DNA of 64,000 nucleotides from Malurus cyaneus samueli (GCA_009741485.1 CM019227.1:18642096-18706095); one strand, 5' to 3'. Shown: positions 23,366 through 35,765, counted from the first letter of the stretch. Notes: a model not told the origin generated them from the letters alone. Numbers and translations are program-made.

Positions 23366-26300
23366 TATCACTAGTCACCAGAGCTGTGAGGCTGGAAGGA
23401 GGGTTATTAAGCTTTGCTTGCACAGCTTGGCTTCTGTAGCTATAGTTCTGCATGAGGCTTTTCGATGGATAAAAAAGATGCTTTGCATATTTATTTATTT
23501 TAACTTTTCATGTTATCTCCTTTTATTTGCATCTTGGTTCCTTGAAAGAATCTTAGCTCTGAGCACCTCTCTATGCTCCCGTGGCTGGGTTCTTGGGATG
23601 CCAGGACCTAATCCAGGGCCAGGGGAGTCCTGGCTCTTATCCTGCTCCAGGGCTGGACTCACTGCCCATGTCTCAAGGCGATTCAGAGGGATTTCAGCCA
23701 TCACCAAACTGCCAGGCAGTGGCACCCAATGTGGCAGGCATGCCCCACAGGTGACGTCTGACCCAGACAACGCCACTGCTGTGATCTGGACTGAGTGTCT
23801 GTAGCAGCAAACCTGCTCCAAGTGCCAGAGCTGCCCTATTATCACTTCATCTTATTCCTGAGCCCCTTGGGGTGCTCGTGCTGTTCCGAGAGCATTCATC
23901 CATGAGCCTTCACAGCTCTGGCTGCTCTGCTGGCAGCTCCCCTCTCTGACACCAGCCTGCCAGCAATGACTGTGTTGCCTGTCTGATGTCCTCTGGTACT
24001 TCCCACCTTCACTGCTTGTTTGCAATTTTTCCTGATGCATGCATGAGATGCAGAGCACCCTTTTAAAGCGTGTTCTCCTGGATGTGTGTGAGGATTTGTC
24101 CATGAGGCATATGTGTCTTGCCTGCTCTGCATCCCTGGGGGTGGCAGGAGAGGTGTCAAGCAGTTTGCACTGGGGAGGACATGGGTGACATTGTGCTGAT
24201 GACTGTCCCTCCTGCAGGACAAGAGGCTGCTTTCCTGGTGCATTATTCCTGCTTTAAGCTGGCTGTGGGGATGGGAGGTTGGTGCTGCTGAGCAGCATTC
24301 CTGCATGGTGACCTTGTGGGCTCTGAGCATCATCCTGACACCTGTCCAGGCAGGCAGGGACACCTTTCCCAGGCTGCTGTGAGTGTCATGCAGAAAATCA
24401 TCCCCTGACCTCTTTAGCCCCATCCTGCTCCATTTGTGGCCAAATCTCTGGCCAACAAGGAGGCCCAGGGTATGGATTACCTGTACCACTACAGTGCCTG
24501 CTCCTGCCACAGCTCCCACTGCAGAGCGGGGCACAGGTTGCCCTGCAGAGGGAGAGAAAGCTAGGCTTTGCTGGGAAATGAATGGCTGGAAGGACACAAC
24601 TGAGTTGGAACCATTGCCCAGCTGGGCAGAGCCTGAGGATGTCAGGGTGAAAAAGTCCCAGAACTGTTTTTGACAGCCTGAATGCTGCAGGGCACCATGG
24701 GGTGGCCTTGCCCATCGTGGGTGCTGGCTGCCCTCATTCTGTGCCCTGCTCTGTCCATGCTCTGCAGCAGCTCATGTGAAGGAGCCCCAGGGGTTTGCTG
24801 GATGTCCCAAAACTGCTGCTTCCTGTGGGGTTGCTGCTGGCCCTGAGACGGGAGCAGAGCTGTGGTGGCACCCACAGAGATGAGCCTTGTCAGCTGCACC
24901 AGGGAAACCCATCAGCTTCTGCTTTTGGAATGTGTCTGCCTGTGTTCAGCTTTTGCTTTCTATGTGCTGCCAAAGGACTGCCATGGGCACATCCAAGTGC
25001 TTTGGAATCACTCTGAGGAGAATGATCAGGGTTCCAGCCTGGCTCCAGAGCAGAGGGGGCTCCAGTCCTGGAATTAACCCAGGAACCTTCCTGAGCCCCT
25101 TCAGGGAGGGAAAGCAGCACCCTCAGTTTTGCCTGCAGGCCTGTGGGAAGGGACATATCCCGACTGTAATCCTGTGATGATTTCACAATGCCGAGCTGCA
25201 CTGCTGAGCTCTGCCTGCCCCCGGCAGCCCGGCCCTGATGGCTGAGGCCATTCCCGGGGCCCGTGGCCCAAGGACTGGTCTGTGCCCTCTCAGTTCATCT
25301 GCCATGGCTGAGGCTGGGGGCCTGGCACCCCGGGAGGAAGGGGGACACTCAGGTTTGTGCTGCTGTCAGGATGCTCCCCGTGAATCCCACCTGTGTCTCG
25401 AGCAAAGCTTGGGCAGTGAGAGACCTGGCCGTGCTGCCCGGGGCGAGGCAGACACATTGGATGGGGCTCTCCAGCACAGCTCCCAGAGCTGCCTGAGGTG
25501 CTGGCAGAGATGTCCTTGGCTGCTGCATGGGACAGGGAAGCTGCTGCAGCTCACAGGTACCATGGTGCTGGCCCTTCCTGGGTGCTGAGGAACGGGGCTG
25601 TGGGTAATGCCTCTGCTTGTGTGGAAATGCATGTCGGCCTGAGCTGTGGTACACAGAAACGTGCTGAACAAGTCTTTGGTGCATTTCAAGCTTTTTTTCC
25701 TCATTTGGGGATGCTAAGGGATGGATTACATGGTGTTTTAGCTGAAGACAACCTGTGTGTGCATACACTGATGAGAGCAAATGTAGCAAGCATCCTGTTG
25801 TGTCACACACTGATAGTGCGGGTTTCAGGCATTTGACAGGGAGGACACTGACCTCAGTGCCTTGTGTGCCACCATCTCCTCTCCCATGGCACCTGCTAGC
25901 TGATATAGAAGTTTCAATTTCTAATTCACTTTCTCCTTTAAGCAAAAGGTGTCTCCCCGCTGTCAGTGGTGGCTGTTTCCCAGCAGTGCGTGTGCAGAGC
26001 ACATGCTGAGAGTTATTTTTCTCACCACATTGACATAATGAGGTTGGAAGTTTGGGGTTTTCTGCTGTGGAACATGGCTGTGATGGTGGACCTTCTTCCT
26101 CCACACTGCAGGAAAGGTGTGCTCTGCTTCCCCCTTGTCCTGGCACAGCCTGGGGACACAGTGGGGTGTTTGTTAAAGGTGTTGGCCCCCTCTCTTTGGG
26201 AAAGGGCACAGAATTACAGCGGCTACCCAGTGGATCCTTGACCCCAACTGTCTGGCAGAAAGCCCCTTTCCTAAGAACACCCTCAGCTTGGGATGTGTTG

Positions 26301-28099
26301 GATGTGCAGTTATGGTGCCTTTCCTGGTGTGATCCTGGCCCTGGCAGGATCCTAGGACACTTTGCGAGGGCTGGAGTGTTGTCCTGCCACAGATCTTCAG
26401 GGCACAGCCTCTCATTGCGCATCCCCTGGTGGGTGTTGGGGCAAGGTTCAAACACCCACAGCCCTGGGATGAGCCCCCTCCCTCCCCATCCATCCCATGG
26501 GTCGGGTCCAGTGCTTGCATGGCGGTGGGATGGGTCAGCTCACCCTGGTGCTGAGGAAGTGTGGCTGGACTGGGTTGTGTTTTGGTTCACAGCAGATCAG
26601 CTGGGCTGACTCATTTCTGCTCCTTTCTGCTGGTGCTGCTGTGAGTTTCCCAGTGTGACACAGACCTGTCCCACAGCCCGTTCCCATCAGACTGCACAGG
26701 CATCTCCCTGGGGTTTCCTTTCCTTTTGGCAGCACAGCAGCATCCTTGGAGGGCAGCAGCAAGGTAAAGGTGGGAATAAAGGTGGGAAGAGTTGATGTTG
26801 CAGATGGTGCAGGATGCCAGGGTCTCTCTCCTTCTCTGCACCCTTTCTTTGCAGCAGCAGAAACCTTGGTCTCACCACCCAGGGCTGCAGTGTTGGGTTT
26901 GAACCATGTATTCCTGGCATGAACATCACATGGAAAAGAGTCCTGGAAGCAGTTGGGCTCCTCAGGGCTCATGCTGGAAAATGGGGGCGTTTCCAGGAGC
27001 CTGGTGTGCAGCAGCCCTATGCACAGTTAATGCCACCAACTTCCAAGGCCTGGGGGTCACCCTGAGGTGCCAGAGCTGAGGGAGCTGGTGTCAGTGACTG
27101 GAGCTGTGTCCCTGCTGCCTGCACAGGGATGTGAGCAGGGACAGCATTGTCTTGGAGCTGTATGGCAACAGAGTTCCTCTCAGGTGAGGAGTCTCACTAT
27201 GCAGCTTCTCACTTCAGTGGCATTGACCATCTGGGTAATTGTCTTTGTCCTGCTCGATGGGGCTTTAAATATTTTGCCTGTATTGTGAAGGATAGGATCT
27301 GATCTGCTTTGTCATTGGTCTTATTTTCTTGAAATAATTGAACTATTTGTTTTCCCTTGGGTTCTATTTGGGCTCTGTACTCTGGCAGTCCTGGAGGTTT
27401 TAATTTTACACAACTAGCATTTCAGAAGTTTTAGAGGTTTGTTTTGACTTTGTTTTAATTAAGTTGCTATAACCTGGGGGAAATCCTTTGCCTTAATTTA
27501 AATGGAAAGCCTTATTCTGAGTAAATCCAACATCCCTGTCTAGCTGGTGATTGTGCTGTTCAGAGTTGTGACAGGAAAAGTTAAAATTTGACTCCAGGCT
27601 CTAAAGTTTGCAAGCATTGACTGCAACAGGCAGGGCCAGCTCAGTGGCGTAAAAGGATTACGTTAATCTATTGTTTGGGAAAGAAGTAAGATTTTAACAG
27701 ACAATGTTTTGATGCAGAAATGGGATAATTACTGGTTGAGAGGTTGGGAGTAGAAATGGTGCCTGGTGTTGGATCCTGGTCCTGTTGAGGATGTCTGTGC
27801 CCCTCTGGGCTGGTGCTCCTTGAGGGATGTGGGATGTGGTGCTTGTTTGGGGAGCAGGTAAGATGCAAATTCCTGTGGGGTCTGAGCACCATTTCCTCCT
27901 GGAACAGCCTCCCCACAAATCCCAGCTGCTTGGCCAGGCCTGCTGCCACTTCACAAAACACCAGGAGGGTTTGAGCTGTGAAACCTTGGGAAGGGAGGGT
28001 GCTCAGGGCTGTGCCAACATGTCCATGGGATCCATGAAGGACTTCATACAAATCAGAGGGAAGCTCAAGGCCATGGATGAGTAATTTCCCAGAGAGGCT
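23366..28099. other. Non-coding block with a tiny CR1 remnant
   Basis: No gene is assigned. The longest open frame in unique sequence of the window lies here on the minus strand (25,349-26,455, 368 codons from a GTG, fewer from the first ATG). It has no recognisable domain. Around 25,034-25,071 a ~37-base match to the CR1 body ('agcctggctccagagcagag') is visible. Confidence 0.5.
25034..25071 (-). mobile_element. Small CR1 body remnant
   Basis: 'agcctggctccagagcagag' followed by 'ggggctccagtcctgg' matches the CR1 segment seen complete at 31.26 and 50.48 kb. Only about 37 bases remain recognisable, so this is a tentative call. Confidence 0.5.
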
Positions 28100-28324
28100 G
28101 TTGCATATTAGGAAGAAATTCTTCCCTGTGGTGGTGCTGAGGCCCTGGCACAGGGTGCCCAGAGCAGCTGTGGCTGCCCCTGGATCCCTGGGTCAAGGTT
28201 CAAGGTCAGGTTGGATGAGGTTTGGGAAAACCTGGGATAGTGGGAAGTCTCCCTGTCCATGGCAGGGGATGGAATGGGGTGGGCTTTAAGGTCCTTACCA
28301 TCCCAAACCATTATGGGATTCTGA
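28100..28324 (+). mobile_element. CR1 fragment
   Basis: CR1 3' end from 'catattaggaagaaattctt' through 'gaggccctggcacagggtgc', 'ctgtggctgcccctggatcc' and 'ccatggcaggggatggaatg' to 'accattatgggattctgat'. It is ~225 bases long and 5'-truncated. Confidence 0.94.
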
Positions 28325-29222
28325 TTTATCCACAATTCCCTTCCAAGCAGGCCGTGCCAAGTGCTGAGAGGGAGCTGGTCAGATGCTCATCCTGCTCATT
28401 TTGTTGTCTATGAGGTGATCTCCTGTGCCTGGCTGCTTACTGAATTTTGATCCTTCTCCAGCCTGTGGCCACTGGTGTCTCCTCTCCACCCTGGTGAGCC
28501 CCAGGAGGGACACAGCAGCCCTGGGCAGTGCCCACCAGTCACAAGAGGTTTAGGAAGCTGTGGGCACACAGCTGGGGTGAGAGGAGCAGCCACCAGGGCA
28601 TGTACAGGACCAGGAGAAGTGGGACAGAACAGCACAAAGAGGAAATTGTGTGGCCAGGGTGGCTTTGCCCCATGGCTGGCAGTGGGGCACAGCTTCCGTC
28701 CCTTTTCTGCCTCTTCTTTCTCCGACCAGACCTCTGTGAGTCTGGCCTTTTGGGGAAGCCTTGGGGGTGTGTGCTTGCTGAGGAAACCCTTGTAATGCCC
28801 CCCCCGGGTCTGTCAGGGTTGGGGGGGCAGACTCATCGGGAGCTGCTGTGGGAGGGGGCTGCTCCTCCTCGGAGCTCCCCTGTCTGGGGGGTGCCAGTGG
28901 CTGCATCGATCCAGTCCCGTGGCTCTTCCAGCCTTGGAGACTGCTTGCTCCACATTGATTATAATTTTCTTTTTTTTCTGAAGACTGATGAAGTTTGCTG
29001 GGCTCTAATTGCATGACTTATTCTCCTTTCCATTTTCTGAAATCCTTGATCATGTTAATGAGTTTTCCGATTTTTGCTTTGGGTTTTTACAGGGCTGTTT
29101 TTTTCAGGGAAAAAGAACAGTAGGTGTGCAGTGAACTGTGTCTATTCCCAGGCTGGTGGGGTATGTGGGGATTACACACATCCTTCTTGTCCCACTTGGG
29201 TTTTGTCCCTTTTGATTTGAAA

Positions 29223-29393
29223 GAATCATAGAGTTATAAAATGGCCTGATTTGGATGGGACCCACGAGGATCATTGAGTTCAAGTTCTGGCCCTTCACAG
29301 ACACCCCAACAATCCCACCCTATGCACCCCAGAGAAGAGTGTCCAAGTGCTCCTGCAGCTCTGGCAGCCTTGAGGCCAAGATCGTTCCCTGGG
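29223..29393 (-). mobile_element. CR1 fragment, inverted
   Basis: 'gaatcatagagttataaaat' then 'gaggatcattgagttcaagt', 'cacagacaccccaacaatcc' and 'agctctggcagccttgaggc' give the complement of a CR1 3' end of about 170 bases. Confidence 0.9.
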
Positions 29394-30088
29394 ATCAAAT
29401 GAATTTTGGATGGGTCTCAAGCAGTGAGGGGGCAGAGCCAACGTGGCCACTTTCAGGAATGTTTCAGCAGAAGCAGAACCTCTTGCCCGTAAGACAGCCC
29501 TGCCAGCTCCAAATGTCCTCAAATTATCCTGCCTTTATTTCTCCTTGGCTGTGTTTCCTTCCATCACCTCAGTGTTGGTGTTTTGTACTTTTTCAGTCCT
29601 TTCGAGCTCAACAAACTATTTTTAGGAGGTGTCAAACAATTTTCTCTCATTTTTTCACTTAGCAGGTATCTAAAAGCTGTGTGACTCCTCCAGCTGCCTG
29701 TGCTGCTGGCTGCTTTTTCCTGCCTTTATCTCTCCCCTGCAAGCCTGAGCTTTTGTGCAGCCATCGGGGAGCAGCACCAGAGACAGCCCTGCTTTGCGAG
29801 GTGATTTAACTGCACAGTGCTGCTTGTGGGGAGGATCTTTTGAAGTGGGATGAAATAACCTGGCAATTTCCATTGATCTGGGAGGTTAAAAAGGGAATTG
29901 GATTTCAGTAGCATGTGCATCCCATGCTGCTCCAAGAAGGGACAGGTGCTGATATGCTGCTGCAGGTGGGCTACAGGATCAGCACTGGCACCTCTGTGCT
30001 GGGGCTGGGCTGCCTCTGTGCTGCCATGCTGGATTTGGTGGGGGTTCCACCTCTGCTTCCTGGATGTTTCTCTGGGAAGGTGAATTTT

Positions 30089-30470
30089 CATAGACTCATA
30101 AGGATCACAAGTCCAACTCCCAGCCCTGCACAGACCCCCCCAATAATCCCACCCAGTGTCCAAACGCTCCTGGAGCTCTGGCAGCATCGGGGCCGGGACC
30201 ATTCCCTGGGGAGCCTGGGCAGTGCCAGCACCCTCTGGGGACAGAAGAACCTTTTCTTGATACTTGACTTGACCCTGCCCTGGCCCAGCTCCAGCCATTC
30301 CCTGTCACAGAGAGCAGAGATTGGAGCTGCCCCTCCTGAGGAGCTGCAGCCCCCAGTGAGGAAGGTAAGCTCTGTGCTCCATCTCCTCTTTTCCAGCTGA
30401 ACAAGCCAAGTGCTCTCAGCCTCTCCTCCTATGGCTTCCCCTCCAAGCCCTTCCCCACCCTCGCAGTGCA
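30089..30470 (-). mobile_element. CR1 fragment, ~380 bp, inverted
   Basis: A longer inverted fragment: 'aaggatcacaagtccaactc', 'gtccaaacgctcctggagct', 'cattccctggggagcctggg', 'gccagcaccctctggggaca', 'ccattccctgtcacagagag' and 'ccatctcctcttttccagct'. It aligns in reverse with the plus-strand copy at 11.67-12.10 kb, so the two belong to the same or a close subfamily. Confidence 0.93.
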
Positions 30471-30479
30471 AGGCTCTCC

Positions 30480-30790
30480 CTAAGTGATTCTGTGTTACTT
30501 CCAAGAATGAGAGTATTTTAATTTAATTTAATAATGAGGTTATTTTGCCCTGATTTGGGCAGCACATCTGGGTTTGCTGCTGCAGTTAGAGTAACTATGT
30601 TAAGTGATACATCAAGTAAATCAGTAAATTGATGTGGTTGGCTCGTGGTAGGTACCGGCACGGAAATGTGTGTGTAATGCAATAGAGCTGTCAATTAGAG
30701 CAAAGCGCCTGCTTAGACCGAAATTATAGAGCCTCTTGCACACTCTGCGGCTTTATTACAGCTGTGATGAGATGTAGCACTTCCCAGAGG
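30480..30790. promoter_or_regulatory. Candidate conserved non-coding element
   Basis: About 300 bases, AT-rich and free of recognisable repeats. It lies between two CR1 copies and about 3 kb upstream of the first CpG island. It contains TAAT cores, runs such as 'gctgtcaattagagcaaagc', and a few CpGs in otherwise CpG-poor DNA. The texture resembles ancient enhancers, but one sequence cannot show conservation. The call is a guess from composition only. Confidence 0.25.
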
Positions 30791-30988
30791 GCTTCACAGC
30801 TCTGCCAGCAACAGTGTGTCGCACCCAGGGCTGTGCTGTTCCCAGGAGCCGGCTCCAGGACTTTCTGGACATGTTTCTCTGGGGCTCTGGGCACCAGAGA
30901 AGACCTGCAGTGCTGTGCCACTGTGGGCTCGTATTTGCACAGAGCATGGCACATTTAGAATCAAGATGGAATGCTTTGATGAATTCTG

Positions 30989-31325
30989 GATGGAATCATT
31001 TAGGTTGGAAAAGTCCTCCAAGATCATCGAGTCCAACTGTTCACCCAGTACTGCCCAGCCTACTCATGGAGCTTCAAAGAGAGGAATTTCTTTCCAATAT
31101 CCCATCTAATCCTGCCCTCAGTCAATGGAAAGCCATTCCCCTTGTTCTATCACTCCAAAGTCCCTCTCCAGCTCTCCTGGAGCCCCTTTAGGCTCTGGAA
31201 GGGGCTCTGAGCTCTCCCTGGATCCTTCTCCTCTCCAGGTGAGCACCCCCAGCTCTCCCAGCCTGGCTCCAGAGCAGAGGGGCTCCAGCCCTTGGAGCAT
31301 CTCTGTGGCCCCTCTAGATTTGTTC
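30989..31325 (-). mobile_element. CR1 fragment(s), inverted, possibly composite
   Basis: The left part (30,989-31,065) reads 'atggaatcatttaggttgg' and 'aagatcatcgagtccaactg'. The right part (31,085-31,325) reads 'ccaatatcccatctaatcc', 'ctctccagctctcctggagc' and 'agcctggctccagagcagag'. The left 3' tip and right body look like different CR1 subfamilies, so this may be one insertion of a mosaic subfamily or two nested insertions. Confidence 0.88.
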
Positions 31326-33539
31326 TGATCTATTTTGTGCATCTGTTTCTTAAATCATTTCATATTTGCATTTAACATGTTTCTTTACATGCACGTGGTG
31401 ATAATTGCTTTTGAACACCCTGTGAAATAATGTATTCCCATTTTATTTTTACAGCTATCCCAAAAAAAAAAAAAAAAAAAAAAAGGTGATCATCAAAATT
31501 CTTCAATATTGGCTGAAAGATTTGACAGGGAGCTGATATGTGACATCAGTGGCCAATTTTCCACAGTTTGGAAAATTCCTGCCCCAAAGTCCTTTGAAGT
31601 CCCCACGGTGCTTTTGGGTGACTTCCCAGGTGACTTGGAGAAGCCAGTGGCTTTTAGGGATGCAGCTCCCCAGAAGAGTCGGGACTGGGGACTAGTGGGT
31701 GTGAGAGTAACTGGTGCTGAATGGTCTGGGTGTTGAGTGAAACTGGAGCCCTGGAGAAGCACAGTTAGGCTCCTCTTGCACTGTAGGAGTGGATGAAGGA
31801 AGCTGTCAGCTTAGAAGAAGCCCTTTTTGCTCCTTCCCTGCTTCTGCTTATCCATATTTAAGAAGTGTAATTGGAGCAAAAGCTGCTTTAGGGAAGCCAC
31901 AAAGATGTAACCAGACCTGGTTTGCTCACACTGGGCTGGGGAGCCAGGGACTGTCAGCTGCAAGGGGTCTCTGGGGATGGTGCAAGGGCAATCATCCAGG
32001 GCTGTGTGGCTTGTCACACTGTGCTGGCCAGGCACAGGACCAGGCAGAGAAGCTTCACAGATCATACTTAGGGTGTCTGAGCTGCTGGGAGATAGCAGTG
32101 GTGACTTCTGCTTGAAAAAGCATCGTGGTTGTTTGTGAGCTGGGACCAGTGCCGTTTCCCACATCTGCGATGGCTTTGCTGTGTTTGGAGGGTTCTGAAA
32201 TGGGGAATGTTGGTCTCTAGGGCCTAAAGCAGTGTATGGACAGGAACGTGTGAGATGACCCACACAGTGTGTTTGCCTTGTAGGAATTTTTCTCTTCCCA
32301 GATGCTGCAGCCAGAGGTGTGAGATGCTTGTGCCAGGGCTGGGTGATGGCTGTGCAGCTGTGCAGCTGTGCTCAGCATCCCCCAAGTCCCAGTGCCATGC
32401 AGGTTCTGATTCCTGCTTTAACATCTCCTCCATGGCTCCTCTTAAAAATCAGTTTATGTCTCTGCAAATTAAACCACTGTTTCACTTATGAAGTGTTTCA
32501 TTCCACTGATAAGTGGAAGTGGGAAGCTGTCGCATCTCTGAGTGCATGGCTGCAAACCCCAGCACAGCAGATTGCTAATGTGAAATTAGAGAGTTCAGCA
32601 ATATCTTGGCAGATTGCCTCTGCTGCCTGATCGGAGGCATGGAGCTCCTCTGGGAGCCAGCTGGTGTGACAGCCCTGTCTGAAGGGCTGACCACTCATTC
32701 CTTGAGCAAGGAAGGGCCTGAGGGCTGTTCAGTGTCTTTGGGGCAAAGCAGATAGCCCTTCCCTTGCCCCAAGCCACCAGCAGAAAAGCAGAGACTAAAC
32801 CTCAGAGGAGAGATTGTGCTGCCTTTGCCCTGGTGCTGGTTGTGCTTTCAGCCAGATGGGTCCCGGTCAGCCTGGTCCGGGGCACTGGGGTACACTGTGG
32901 GGACTGTGGGGCTGTGATCCCCTCTGCACTATCACTTTTTGGGCACAGATGGAGGTGTTTATGGACTTTCTGAGCTTTTGGGCATTGGTACCTTCAATGC
33001 CACCACCCCAGTTTATCCACACGGGGGTTTTAATGAAAGCAGCGTTTCCTCCTGGTTGTTTTCCAAGTGCTGGCACTGCTGGGCTCTGCAGCCTTGTCGG
33101 GAGCCTGACTCCCTATCAAGAGCTGTGGCTCCTACATACCCCCGCAGAGGGTACTGCAGAAATGCGGGATGTCCCTTGCTGTAGGGGTGTCCCCCATGCA
33201 GCTGGAATGCTGGGGGAATCTGCGTTGCTCCTTGGATTTTGTGTCCACGAGTCTGTCTAATCCTCCTGCTGTTTTTTCTACAGTCTTCCAAATGGGCCCT
33301 TTGTCCCCAAACAATTTTGCAAATGCCAAAGGAGGATCCCTGGGGCAGCGTCGCTGCTCCTCTGCCCTCCCATCAGGTGGTGGAGGAAGGGGAGAAGACA
33401 GGGATTCAAATTAATGCCACGCTTCCTCTCCAGCGCTCCTGCTGCCCTGTCCAGCCCCTCTCGTGTTGCCTTGGCATAGCTCAGGAGCAGGTAACATCAC
33501 CGCTGCCAGGTGACCACGCTGTTCTCCTCACACCCCAGG
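31326..33539. other. Non-coding block upstream of the CpG island
   Basis: No gene is recognised. Apart from the poly-A run at 31.46 kb the sequence is unique. It becomes more GC-rich towards 33.5 kb, where the CpG-dense patch begins. Any proximal promoter elements of the putative downstream gene would be sought here. Confidence 0.5.
31462..31484. repeat. Poly-A run, 23 bases
   Basis: An uninterrupted run of 23 A. No processed pseudogene body is recognisable to its left, so I treat it as a simple homopolymer and not as the tail of a retrocopy. Confidence 0.9.
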
Positions 33540-34345
33540 GTGGGTGTGTGCCTCAGCCCAGCTGCCGCCGGCAGAGCCGGTGCTGTGCTTTTTCCACAGC
33601 CGGGAAACGAATTTGTTCCCTTCTACCTCCCCTTCTCTGATCTCCCCCTCGTCTGCTTCCCGCTTCTCCTGCCAGCCCCCTCTGCTCTCCTCCGGCTCAT
33701 CTGACCTCCTTTGACGTGTTGCATTTCACCGTGGTCGGTAACGGGGAGCCGATGGGAGATAAGAGGGGTGACACTGTTACCGGCTGTCGCTGCGCCGCAC
33801 GAAGCCAGCCGGCGGATGGTCTGCCCTCTCCACAAACCCATCGATTTGGGGAAGCGCCCTGGAGCCCTCCCCGGCAGCGGCGGAGCCCAGCGGAGGAAGA
33901 AGGTGGGAGCCGGGGGAGGGTGGCTGTGCGGAGCAGTGCGTGAACAGCTTTATTTCCCCAGCTGCGAGAGGGGAGCAGCCCCCGCTTTCCCTCACCGTGC
34001 GTGCCCGGGAGGGAGAAGGTGCCCGGGGGACCGTGTGTGTGCCCGGTGGCGGTGCGGGCAGGGACCCCATGCCGCGGGACCCCCGCACCCCGCCCCGAGC
34101 ATCGCCAGCCCCCTGCTTTGTGTGCAGGTCTGCGGCGGCTCCTCTGTTTGCCGGGATGAATGTCAGCGCTCAGAGCGGGAGCGGGGAGTGGAGATGGTGC
34201 AAACAAATCGTCGTGTCGTGTGTCCCGTCCCCCCCCCCCCAAAAAAAAAAAAAAAGCGCGGGCGGGATGGTGACAGGGACGGTGACTCTGCCAGTCACCA
34301 GCAGCCGGCGGGGGTGGCCACCCGGGTGTCCCTGGGCCATGCTCT
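33540..34345. promoter_or_regulatory. CpG island, putative promoter
   Basis: CpG dinucleotides are far denser here than in the surrounding tens of kilobases. Examples include 'gctgccgccggcagagccgg', 'cgctgcgccgcacgaagcc' and 'ccccggcagcggcggagccc'. No TATA box is evident. On the plus strand an ATG at 33,816 opens 29 codons up to a donor-like AAG|gtggga (exon end 33,902). That would leave phase 0, which does not match the acceptor at 57,823, so the reading is unsupported as the partner of that exon. The island most likely marks a transcription start. Its direction cannot be settled from sequence; a divergent or alternative non-coding first exon is also possible. Confidence 0.6.
34230..34255. 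repeat. C11-A15 homopolymer pair
   Basis: Eleven C followed immediately by fifteen A inside the CpG-rich region. Such a run is prone to length error in sequencing. Confidence 0.9.
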
Positions 34346-35618
34346 GCGGGGTGCACCCGGCTGCTCAGGCATTTAATTCAGAGGGGGAAGCTGAACCAGA
34401 GTCTAGAGGAAAAGACAGAAAATCAGGGAGGAGGGAAGTGGAGGTCAGGAAGTGTTTTCGGCAGCGGATGGCCATCCCTTGTGGTGAGGGGGCTGCTTGC
34501 AGAGGATGGCTCTAAGCAGGGACATAGCAATGAATGCAGGTTGTTTATTTTTTTAACATGGCATCCACACCGGAGGGATAAAAGGGTGTACAGGTAGCTT
34601 GGGGCTTTGCCAACTGAGTTACCACCAGTTTTCTTGCCGTTTCCTCTCTTAGCATGGCTGGGAGTCGCTATCAGACACCCTTTCCCCTGGATATGCCTCA
34701 CTGACTTCATCTGGCTTTGTGGGGCTGGAGCAAGGTTTGGGTGTTTTTTTCTGAAGCCCTTGTTTTTTCTCCACCCAGCTGGCATCAGGCGCTGAGGCTG
34801 CAGAGACAAGTGCTCCTGACTAGGGGAGGGCTGGCAGGAGGATTTCCCTTAGGGTTCACAGCATCCCCGTGTCTGCTGTCTGCTGTGGAAGGGCTTTGTG
34901 CTGGAGCGTGGGGAGCAGAGCTCACAGGTCACCTCCAACTGGATCAGCTTCGCTTGCTTTAAGTGCCTGTCCCTCTCCTTGGCTCAGGTGTTTGGTGACA
35001 GGCTGGGAAGTCATGGTAGGTAGGTGCTGCTGACAGCTGAGGGTGTCTTCTGCTTTGGAAAACAGGGAGGGAGGAAAACTGGTGGACTCTGAATAGCCTT
35101 GGGAAGAGGATCCTCTCCACCTGGTCGCCACACGCTGTAAGAACAGAGCCTTTGGAAATTCATCTGAGCAGCCGATTTCTTGGGGTCTCTCATCGCCTCT
35201 GAGGTCAAACCCCATCCCCTTCCTCATCCGAAGGCCACCACAGCCACGCTGGGCCACCTCCCCAGAGGGCAGCTCCTCCACCTGCCCAGTGCCACTGGCT
35301 GTGGGGGCTCGCAGACCTGTGCCAGCACTACCAAGGGACGCTTTCCAGCGAGCACTTTTAATTTTTCCTCTTCCTCCTTCACTCGACTCGGCAGCATCAC
35401 ACAAAATACATGTGCCGCCACCAGCTGCTCTGGGCTGTGACCTGCGTTTGGCTCAGGGAGACAGGACTTAGCACCCTCTAGATCTGAGGCTCTCTGTGGA
35501 GCACGCTGTGGACTGTCCGAGTAACTCCTGGCTGAACTCCTCACGCCCCGTGCTGGGTCCCTCCCGGGACCGTGGGCTGGCGGAGTGCGCGGGGCAGCGG
35601 GCACAGCCGGGGTGTAGC

Positions 35619-35765
35619 ATGCACGAGTGCGCAGAGGGACACAGGGACAACGGCAGCAGCCATGGCTTCGTTTGGGAAGCTGACGGAGTATTTCAGCCTG
35701 AGGAAGTCGAGGCCAGAGCTGCGCTCCAGGCGCTGGGGCCGGCGGAGTGGAAGCTGTTGCTGTAG
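35619..35765 (+). other. Overlapping upstream ORF (48 codons), candidate
   Basis: An ATG at 35,619 (gtagcATGc, poor Kozak context) opens 48 codons to a TAG at 35,763-35,765. It precedes and overlaps the putative main start at 35,662 in a different frame. If both lie on one mRNA, scanning ribosomes would meet this ATG first, but its weak context favours leaky scanning. It could instead simply lie upstream of the transcription start. Confidence 0.2.

Noticed and set aside
31462..31484. Poly-A run as the tail of a processed pseudogene
   Set aside because: No open or decayed coding sequence and no target-site duplication could be recognised to its left.
33816..33902. 29-codon first exon in the larger CpG island
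   Set aside because: It ends in phase 0 at a mediocre donor and cannot join the exon at 57,824 in frame. No protein similarity is recognised. Kept only as part of the CpG island.
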